In this document: one piece after another, positions 56,473-64,000 of the stretch
Numbering within the stretch: position 1 is the first letter of the stretch
How the letters are laid out: every line of letters begins with the position of its first letter
NCBI GenBank assembly: GCA_964036045.1
Contig: OZ038390.1
Location: 33,420,819 to 33,484,818, forward strand
DNA: 64,000 bases
Reading direction: 5' to 3'
Source: Eutreptiella sp. 'Long Island Sound 2002'
Lineage: Eukaryota; Euglenozoa; Euglenophyceae; Eutreptiales; Eutreptiaceae
Notes under the pieces: generated by a model
Databases searched by the model: none
What the model was told of the DNA's origin: nothing
Seen by the model: only the letters and a program-made list of their open reading frames with translations
Made by a program: the position numbers and the translations under genes

Positions 56473-56581
56473 CGGGTAGGAGCATGGACCTGAACCCCGA
56501 GTTGTTGTCAGCAATTGACAGGCTGTGTGTTGGACTTGTGGTGCAGTGCATGTTTCAGTGCAGGGTGCATAACCTAAACCT
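56473..56581 (+). repeat. Split direct repeat B2 (right end)
   Basis: Identical to B1. It ends AACCT, the same five bases that open A1, so a circle joining right end to left end would recreate the internal B1-A2 junction exactly. Confidence 0.95.
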
Positions 56582-56829
56582 ACGTTACTTTGCTACGCCG
56601 CGTAACTGCTATTCCGGTGGTGGTGGTGGGGGTCTCCCTGCCTGCGCTGACAGCCACTATGCAGCTCAGCCCCTATGCGCGGCTACAGTTTTGTGCTTGT
56701 TGTTGCTCTTCTCCCTCTCCCCTTTCCTGTGTTCCCCACACCACGGCATTTGTTGCAAAGTTTGGCCATGTATGACGATGGTTGTCACCCTCCAATTGGC
56801 ATTCCATTCATTGTTTAAGCGGGGGGTTG

Positions 56830-57640
56830 GCACCTAAGTGTGTTCATCCGCGAGATCATACAGTGTTTTAATGCAGATAGAGCCCTCTCTATGCAAGTTT
56901 GGGGTCCTGGGTGGTTGAGTTGGACCGTTCTCCATGCGCGTAGTCGTGTTTGCGTTGTGTTGTGTGTTGTCTTGTGCGGCCGCTGTGCTATGGAAGTCCT
57001 TGACTCGGCTGAGTGGGTCCGCTAGGTTGTATGCTGTGGGAACCCTGCGGATGTTGATGTCAATCTCGCTCCATAATTGGAGCCAAAAAAACTGGTGCAA
57101 AATGCGCCGTTGTGGCGTGCTGGACACAAGCGCACACTGTCCTAGAATCCGAGTACGAGCAACATCACTATCAGTCCACACATATACATGGCGATGCCCC
57201 CCGTAGGCGGCCAGTTTGGTAGCAGACTTCGGAAATAATTCGGCTCACTGGAGGGTGTGGGCCCAGCGAAGACGTTCATATTAGCGGTATCCTGCCGATT
57301 GATGACTATGCCATAGCGAAAGCGGCTCTTGGCCGTGGGTGTATTCTCTTGGTCCCTTCCCAAACACATTCGAATTGGACCACAGTGATTGAAAGGCCCC
57401 ACTGATGAAGGGGGTGAGGCCCACAGAGGATGGGCAAGCCAGTAGACTTGGCCGAGCAGGCACTCCATGCTTTTTTGCGCCACCCCCCCCCCCCCCGCGC
57501 GCCTAAGTGCTCTGAAAAAACTTGGCATGGCGCCTTGGATGCACCGCGGCACATTTCGTATCTCCCTTGCCCGCACGTCAATGCACTTCCCAATGAAGGT
57601 GAGGGAGGTGGTGGGCTCAGGGGCGCTCTTGGCACCAACG
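56830..57640 (-). pseudogene. RT-RNase H relic on the minus strand
   Basis: Read from 57,640 downward in changing frames: LTFIGKCIDVRAREIRNVPR followed by PSFFRAL, typical of an RT thumb region; SMECLLGQVYWLAHPLWASP; then, in another frame, VWTDSDVARTRILGQCA and RRVPTAYNLADPLSRV. The last resembles the RNase H end of YR or LTR retroelements (x-x-ADxLSR). A poly(C) run at 57,481-57,496 coincides with one frame change. It is a different, older element from its plus-strand neighbour. Confidence 0.6.
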
Positions 57641-57674
57641 ATGAAACCGGGGTCCCGGAGTTTGCGGCAAACTA

Positions 57675-58512
57675 CCCCCCCCCCCCCCCCTTGTATAAGC
57701 TACGCCCTTGATACTTGATGAGGGCATACGTCTGTCGGTGGGGACGTATTGCTGGACTTTCCACCGCTCTGCAGATAAGGTACGCCCTTGTAAAAGCTAC
57801 AGTAGGCGTAGGGACTGTATTAATTTGGTACCTAATTTTAATTTGGTACCAAACGTAGTGCAGCCACATAAGACATGGGTTTGACGAATTCGCCAGTCAC
57901 ATAGAGTCATGGACACATTTGTTGTGAGTGTTTGCCCGCTTGAACCCACCCCATTTCTGAGTCCTCTTCTTCAAGTGATGATTCTAGTTACTCTGATGAT
58001 GCACCCACTGAATTTGTTCGGGCTAAGGCTGCCCGAGGTGTGTGGGGAATAGCCCATGTCTTTGATGGGAAGTTATATTTTACAAGAGACCACATGCAAG
58101 GCAATTTCATTCCCAAGACGTTGCCTCAGCCCAAACCGGCCCCTAAACCCCAGGCAAAGGCATCTCCAAAGGCATCTTCAAGTGGTGAGCATGTGCAGTT
58201 GTTCCGCATGGTGTATGATCGCAAGAAGGGCTCGCAAGAAGAAGAAGCCGAATATTTGTAGGCTTCTCATGCTTCATTGCTTGTGAGAACATGGGTGTGA
58301 GCCTGAATTTCCATGTTTCAAACACTTTCTTGTGTTTGCATGCCTTTGGGAACATGAGTGGAGGTTCAGGTGCACTCATACTATGTGCTCACTTACGTGT
58401 GTGTCAGTAGTTGCATGTGTCGCGCGCAAGCTACGCCCATGTCCAAGCTACAGTAGGCGTAGGGACCGTATTAATTTGGGACTTTGGCGTAGCTTATACA
58501 AGGGGGGGGGGG
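57675..58512 (+). mobile_element. TIR element with C-run ends and TA duplication (copy 3), carrying an ORF
   Basis: The left end is TA (57,673-57,674), sixteen Cs, then TTGTATAAGCTACGCC. The right end is GGCGTAGCTTATACAA, eleven Gs, then TA (58,513-58,514). The 16 unique terminal bases are perfect inverted copies. A subterminal module (AAGCTACAGTAGGCGTAGGG followed by ACTGTATTAATTTGG or ACCGTATTAATTTGG) is present as a direct repeat near both ends. The contained ORF is described separately. Confidence 0.85.
57959..58261 (+). CDS. 'GKLYFT' protein of the TIR element (hypothetical)
   Basis: About 100 codons are open up to TAG, with no ATG at the start, so this is probably the last exon of a spliced gene or a decayed start. 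It reads ESSSSSDDSSYSDDAPTEF, VRAKAARGVWGIAHVFDGKL, YFTRDHMQGNFIP, a Pro/Lys-rich repeat (PKPAPKPQAKASPKASSS), GEHVQLFRMVYDRKKG and EEEAEYL. The core GVWGIAHVFDGKLYFTRD is kept in three dispersed copies (30.3, 44.4 and 58.0 kb), so it has evolved as protein. Fold and role unknown; it is not a recognisable transposase. Confidence 0.5.
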   Translation, partial: ESSSSSDDSSYSDDAPTEFVRAKAARGVWGIAHVFDGKLYFTRDHMQGNFIPKTLPQPKPAPKPQAKASPKASSSGEHVQLFRMVYDRKKGSQEEEAEYL

Positions 58513-58514
58513 TA

Positions 58515-59667
58515 TGTGCACAGCTCGCCTCAACCTCGTTTTGCTTCTGGAGGAGAGCTAGATATCATTAGCCAGCTTGTCAAATCTCTTATCACACCGG
58601 GAATAGATTGCAAGAATTGCCACAAGGTGGGTATGCAATGGGCACTTGTACCTGTCATCATTTCGGTGCATTACTAAAAGAAAACCGAGGATGAAATGTT
58701 GGTACGCCAAAACAAGCATCCCATCAACCCTATGTTAGACCCACAGGCACCGAATAATTGGGTGGACTCCATGTGGTCACACACTGTGGCAACCGTCCTA
58801 GATCTCCGCAACATGAAAACGACCATTTTTTTTATGAAGCTACAATCGTGCTACACCAGTACAAGATAGTCTCGGGATCTAAGTACACTCTCAGAACATA
58901 CCTTAGCTTCTTCCCCTGTCGATGACATGGGTCGTGGTTGTCAAAGAAGGAGCCCCTTATATTCCTACCTTGAGTATACCCGCGGTGCGATCTTGAATTG
59001 CCACAACCCTGGTTGGGCCCTATCTTCTCACTTGTTGCACCTCCTTTTTCCTCTAGGCACGCTCATGGGCGAGTCCAGTGATGACCTGATTCGTCCCATT
59101 ATTTTCCTAATGGTACATGGGCGCTTGGCCTCGGGCACGGAATAGGTGTCAGATAGTTAGTGCTTCTGCGCGCCCTTGGAAGCCTTTTTGGATGAGTGCG
59201 TGTCTTAAACCTATGATACGATAAGTCCACCTCATGCACCCCTTCTTGGTATGTTTTGGCCATGCATTGTAGCCACTTACCCACCCTCTGATACCACATG
59301 CCGTCACAATGCCTTGCCCTAAGGACATCCCGGCACCCGGTGTCCTGCATATCCCGTGCAGTCTGTAGCATCCTAGCAGTCTGGTACCGGATCCTAGGGG
59401 CGGACAATTTCTCCGTTGCTTTTTGGTGTCCTATGGAATCTCGTGTGGAATCAAGGTATTTTAGCACCTAAGACACCAAGACCCCCAGTCTGTTCCGGTT
59501 GCGGTGTAGCACCCACCCTGGCCTCTTATCGGCAGGCCCGAAAGTGGGTGGAAATGCTACATAACCCCTGCATTCTCGGGGTTCCCCAACAAAGGGGACA
59601 GTATCAAAGCACAAAAAAGCAACAAAAACCAAAAACTGTGAGAATGTGAGAATGTGAGAATGAGAAT
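58515..59667. other. No gene recognised
   Basis: Short frames only. The interval ends with a GAATGTGA-type short repeat (59,639-59,675). Confidence 0.35.
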
Positions 59668-59673
59668 GTGAGA

Positions 59674-60369
59674 ATGCAGGAAACCAACACAAACCAGGAA
59701 GAACAAACCCAGAAGCGCCGACGCCTCGACGTTGACGCAAGGCGGTGGGAGCAGTACCAAACGGCCTCAGACAAGTTGGCTCAGGAGCACGCGCAGCGCG
59801 CCTACGACGCATACCACAGCGCACACGCATCAGAGGTAACACGGCGGCACCTACGCGAACTACACACATTATACTTCAACACACTAACTGCCAAAACAGA
59901 ATACCACCTGCTTGTGACAAACCCGGTCGAAGAATAAATGGCAGCACAACGACTACACAGCACATATACAAACATGTGCCTGGAACGCCGACAATGGTAT
60001 GAACAAGCAAAACACGACACAGTGATGCGGTACGCGGACGCGAAAACATCACTATTGACCTACAAAAGATACGAGAGAATGTACACGGACACCAACATGC
60101 TGCTGGCCCACCACTTACGGCAGGCACACTACATGTGGCGCCAACAGGAACACATCATGAACTTGACACAGGGGTTCAATGACAACTGCAAACAAAAAAC
60201 AACACAACACTGGGACACATCCAGACAAGCACGACAGACAATATACCTCATTCGGAAACGACCACGGGAACAATGGGACCCCACCTTGTGGGAAGTCCCA
60301 TTACAACCCCTACCAAAACGACACAAAGCGCACTGGGATCCAAACGAGTGGGAAATCCCGCTGACATGA
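59674..60369 (+). CDS. Unidentified ORF pair in one frame, separated by a single TAA
   Basis: The first ORF (59,674-59,937; 87 aa) begins MQETNTNQEEQTQKRRRLDV. Its TAA is followed at once by ATG of the second (59,938-60,369; 143 aa) in the same frame. Both are Gln, Arg, Tyr and His-rich and mostly helical (WEQYQTASDKLAQEHAQRAY; ERRQWYEQAKHDTVMRY). The second ends with two related motifs, QWDPTLWEVPL and HWDPNEWEIPL. A KRRR patch near the start could be a nuclear-localisation signal. No family recognised. The single stop could be a nonsense mutation, a readthrough site or a stop-restart junction. Confidence 0.45.
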
Positions 60370-60535
60370 CCACAACCACCTCAACGGGAAAACATGGGGG
60401 CCCAGCCATGAGCTGAAGCCCGTATGCACACCCTGGCATTGCCGAAATCTGTATTTAGCTATGAACTTGGCCCACAGCGGCCCATGGCACATTACAAACT
60501 GGCCTATTTGATAAAAAAAAAGCAACAAAAACCAA

Positions 60536-62351
60536 AAACAAAAATTCTATTGCCTTCGGCAAGTCCACCTCGCAGAGAATCTACCGCGAGCAACACACAC
60601 CCCAAATAGGGTGGAAACTACATAAATACCGGCTAAAACATGCTTTACATACCTTGGATGATCATTTTAGGTGATCACGGTATCAAAAAAACAAGTTTCA
60701 AAAACTTCGATTTTTGAGCTGCCCAGGGTGAAAAACTGCACTAGCAAGTTGTGTACCAATCCCTTGGGAGACCCCCCCCCACCCCCGGGACCTAATACCC
60801 AAATAGGGTGAAAAAGATGTACATACGGCCTAAAAAATGCTTTACATACCTTGGATGATCATTTTAGGTGGTCACAATATCAGAAAAACAAGTTTCAAAA
60901 ACTTCCATTTTTGAGCTGTCCGGGGTGAAAAACTGCATAAGCAGGTTGTGTACCAATCCCTTGGGAGACCCCCCCCCCCCTGGACCTAATACCCAAATGG
61001 GGTGTAAAACACGTAAATACGGCCTAAAACATGCTTTACATACCTTGGATGGTCATTTTAGGTGATCACAATATCACAAAAACAAGTTTCGAAAACTTCG
61101 ATTTTTGAGCTGTCCGGGGTGAAAAACTGCATAAGCAGGTTGTGTACCAAGCCCCTAGGAGCCCCCCCCCCCCCCCCGGACCTGATTCCCAAATAGGGTG
61201 AAAAACACGTAAATACGGCCTAAAACATGCTTTGCATACCTTGGGTGGTCATTTTGGGTGGTCACAATATCAAAAAAACAAGTTTCGAAAACTTCGATTT
61301 TTGAGCTGTCCGGGTTGAAAAACTGCATAAGCAGGTTGTGCACCCGTCCCTTGGGAGCCCCCCCCCCCCCCCCCGACCTGATTCCCAAATAGGGTGAAAA
61401 CCACGTAAATACGGCCTAAAACATGCTTTGCATAGCTTGGATGGTCATTTTGGGTGGTCACAATATCAAAAAAACAAGTTTCGAAAACTTCGATTTTTGA
61501 GCTGTCCGGGTTGAAAAGCTGCATAAGCAGGTTGTGCACCCGTCCCTTGGGAGCCCCCCACCCCCCCCCCCCCCGGACCTGATTCCCAAATAGGGTGAAA
61601 AACACGTAAATACGGCCTAAAACATGCTTTGCATACCTTGGGTGGTCATTTTGGGTGGTCACAATATCAAAAAAACAAGTTTCGAAAACTTCGATTTTTG
61701 AGCTGTCCGGGGTGAAAAGCTGCATAAGCAGGTTGTGCAGCCGTCCCTTGGGAGCCCCCCCCCCCCCCCCCCGACCTGATTCCCAAATAGGGTGAAAAAC
61801 ACGTAAATACGGCCTAAAACATGCTTTACATACCTTGGGTGGTCATTTTGGGTGGTCACAATATCAAAAAAACAAGTTTCGAAAACTTCCATTTTTGAGC
61901 TGTCCGGGTTGAAAAACTGCATAAGCAGGTTGTGCACCAGTCCCTTGGGAGCCCCCCCCCCCCCCCGCCCCGACCTGATTCCCAAATAGGGTGAAAAACA
62001 CGTAAATACGGCCTAAAACATGCTTTGCATAGCTTGGATGGTCATTTTGGGTGGTCACAATATCAAAAAAACAAGTTTCGAAAACTTCGATTTTTGAGCT
62101 GTCCGGGGTGAAAAACTGCATCAGCAGGTTGTGTACCGGCCCATTCACTAGGCCATTATTGGTGGAAACAGCCATTTCGCGTCTTTGGCACGGGTTGTGA
62201 ACGGCCCTAAGCAAGGCTAGAGACTGCAAAAAACGTCCTTCCGTATCCTAGCATGCATATACTGTCACAACATCCCCACTCGCACCCCTCAAAGTAGGTA
62301 CCACGGGGTCACCGAGGTCGCCAAAACCGCCAACATACCAAAAATGGCACT
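60536..62351 (-). repeat. Satellite-bearing element, right copy, inverted relative to 6.4-7.7 kb
   Basis: On the minus strand it has the unique end (62,351 to about 62,125), then about eight tandem units of roughly 197 bp with G-runs of 8-18, and finally the hairpin motif (read on + as AAAATTCTA then TTGCCTTCGGCAA at 60,541). Its inner boundary matches 7668 on the left copy. Units contain the same landmarks as the left array and are more uniform. The open frames that cross units are a consequence of the repeat. Confidence 0.88.
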
Positions 62352-62383
62352 TTCTGAGTGTCTATTTTTTTCCGATTCTTTTC

Positions 62384-64000
62384 ATGCCATGCCTGCCCGG
62401 GGACATGCCCCAAGGCACTGACAACGCTCAGCCACCCCTAAACACTGATTCACCTTTACATTGGGAAGTGCAGCAACACTGGGAGGAGATTGAGGCTGAG
62501 ATAGCCCGGCATCCGCCCTCGCCGCCATCACCACTCTCGTCGCCGCCGACACCTCTCGACACGCAAGAGACCCACGAACAGCAGGCATTTCGATTGGGAC
62601 GGAACATTCCAGCTTTCCTGGACAGAGATCTGGTCGACAGCTTCAGGCCGATCTACCTGGTGGCGGACTTTCTCTTCCGAACGAATCACCCAGTTCAATT
62701 CGGACTCAAGCACTGCTTGTACCAACTTCTACTACCGCCTGCCGTCTATTGGGAGTGGAGGTTCATCACCTACCCCCCTGCTCTTCAACACTTCATCCTA
62801 CAAACCTCTCTCGGCCAATAACTCCGCCAACTGTGACAGACGCTTCGCACGGTTCGCTCGCTGTTTCTGAGTGCTCCAGCCGACCACGTCACGGTCGTGG
62901 ACGAATTTGCCGTACCAGTAATCGATGACAGCTCCATTCGGCAGCTACTTCAAGCCATTACCTCAGCCAGTGCCGACTCTCTGACAACATCCGTACGGGA
63001 TGTTCTCCGACAGGCTCCGCTCACCGAGGCAGCCCTGACGCAACTACTGTCGCAAGGCAACTAGAATACCTCGAATAAAACATTCACGACTCCTTTAACC
63101 GCAGCCTCTAAAGCTTTGCTTTCTCAGCACCTCATCACAATCCTGAATCAAATTACGCAGCAGCGGTCAAAAGAAATCGTGGACGAAATGATGGAACAAG
63201 CCGTGAGCGACGACCCTATGACAAGAGGTCTGCAACTCTCCTCTGCAAACAATATTCTGGATCTCACTTCTAAGAGAAGCGCGCTACTTACCGAAAAGAG
63301 CAACCTGGAGAAATCCGGTCACCTCAACAGCCCTGAAAATGCCTCCTACGGACAGCGGCTAACACAATCTATCGATGATCTGGGCATCGCTATTCGAATG
63401 ACCCTACAACAGCTAGAGATTGCTGAGGACAACCCACTTCTGAAAGCCCGTAAGAACTATTTTGACCTCATCACCCAAGCCAAGGAAGTGGAAAGTCAAC
63501 ATGAACAGCTCGGAACCGAAGTCACCGCTGAGGATACCGCTCGCCTTCAAAAGCAGTGGACCATCATAAACTCGCAAATCGGGGAGGCAGAGAAGGCCAT
63601 TTTCGACCTGCTTTGCAACCCTGACTCTAAGGTATCAGATGTCATTTCTAAGCAGCAGGAACAGGTCATGCAGCAGCAAAAGGTGCTCTTACATCAGAGA
63701 GAAAAGGTTCACTCCAAGCTCTCAAACGCTCTGGGCGTCTCTCCGCTCAAAAAGAAAAAAAAGCCAGCCGAAGCCCAAGGGTCGGCTGACCACCCACCCC
63801 CCGCTACGGAACCAGGGATCTCCATGACCCCTGCGAACATTCAGGCAGCTATTGATTTATGTGCTAACAAAAAAACCCTGCACGATCCTGAATTTCTCAC
63901 CTCACTCATGGACTCTGAACAACAGCTCCTTATGATGCAATTTAATTGGCTGCAGGACTTTGTGGTCCTTCAAGCCACTGCCGCCTTCTCCACTGATGGT
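62384..64000 (+). pseudogene. LINE ORF1-like protein with three in-frame nonsense codons, cut by the window edge
   Basis: One frame stays open for 1.6 kb apart from TAA (62,819-62,821), TGA (62,834-62,836) and TAG (63,062-63,064). The N-terminal part has acidic and Pro-rich segments (HWEVQQHWEEIEAEIARH) and LVADFLFRTNHPVQFGLKHC. After the second stop comes TLRTVRSLFLSAPADHVTVV. After the third there is a long coiled-coil-like region (LLTEKSNLEKSG, QQKVLLHQREKVHSKLSNAL) and a basic PLKKKKKPAEAQ. Size, composition and lack of catalytic motifs fit a LINE ORF1; ORF2 would lie beyond the right edge. Assignment is by resemblance only. Confidence 0.5.

Larger units (their letters stand above)
45840..56581 (+). 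mobile_element. Tyrosine-recombinase retrotransposon with split direct repeats
   Basis: The element is bounded by A1 (45,840-45,921) on the left. On the right it has the B1-A2-B2 set (56,090-56,198, 56,194-56,275 and 56,473-56,581). Its genes, all on the + strand, are gag with zinc knuckles, a tyrosine recombinase, a linker protein and RT-RNase H. A 5.58-kb LINE is inserted in gag. Split repeats of this kind are known from Ngaro, PAT and VIPER-type elements, whose copies integrate by recombinase rather than by integrase or endonuclease. YR upstream of RT is the VIPER/TATE arrangement rather than that of DIRS or Ngaro. Several frameshifts in the recombinase-RT part suggest it is no longer autonomous. 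Confidence 0.85.

Noticed and set aside
61155-62229. Repeated open frames (IEVFETCFFDIVTTQNDHP-like) in the satellite arrays
   Set aside because: Unit length is not a multiple of three, frames shift from unit to unit, and G-runs vary in length. The frames are open by chance of composition.
62384-64000. Alternative genetic code with reassigned stops
   Set aside because: All three stop triplets occur in this frame, while the kinase ends cleanly at TGA and the 1,541-codon LINE ORF2 at TAG. Nonsense mutation is simpler.

Overview
The window is nuclear DNA from a eukaryote with a large, repeat-rich genome. It carries GT-AG introns of 2.5 to 10 kb, LINE and tyrosine-recombinase (YR) retrotransposons, tRNA-derived SINE-like heads, microsatellites and dozens of poly(C)/poly(G) runs. 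A membrane-anchored hybrid histidine kinase makes animals unlikely and fits an alga or another protist. A prasinophyte-like green alga is one possibility, but the sequence alone does not fix the taxon.

The left half (about 0.5-32.75 kb, + strand) is one very long gene for a hybrid sensor histidine kinase. Six candidate exons (505-798, 3290-3583, 13590-14594, 23912-24391, 28391-28479, 31682-32750) join in phase into about 1,076 codons. They encode an N-terminal low-complexity region, about six membrane helices, HisKA, HATPase_c with an unusual insertion, a degenerate receiver and a canonical receiver. The last four exons are very secure; the first two are tentative. The introns hold mobile and repetitive DNA: satellite elements (6.4-8.35 kb), interleaved inverted repeats (8.8-9.05 kb), a decayed multi-frame gene (9.7-11.4 kb), three 5'-truncated LINE copies set in (CA)n tracts (17.2-22.5 kb) and a relic of a dispersed small-protein family (30.0-30.5 kb).

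From 32.75 to 45.84 kb I find no intact host gene. The interval holds short elements with poly(C) terminal inverted repeats and TA duplications (36.29-36.95 and 38.91-39.47 kb), a GCCCGCC minisatellite, a local inverted-plus-direct duplication (39.48-40.03 kb), duplicated coding relics, a 74-bp tandem array and a LINE fragment.

From 45.84 to 56.58 kb lies a YR retroelement with split direct repeats (A1 ... B1-A2 ... B2) and the order Gag, tyrosine recombinase, RT-RNase H. Its gag is interrupted by a 5.58-kb LINE flanked by an 11-bp target-site duplication; removing the LINE restores the gag frame. The LINE has an intact 1,541-codon ORF2 (endonuclease, RT, zinc motif, RNase H) and tRNA-like sequence in its 3' region.

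From 56.6 kb to the end there are a minus-strand RT/RNase H relic, a third TIR element carrying an ORF (57.68-58.51 kb), an unidentified ORF pair (59.67-60.37 kb), an inverted copy of the satellite element (60.5-62.35 kb) and a LINE ORF1-like frame with three nonsense codons that runs off the right edge.
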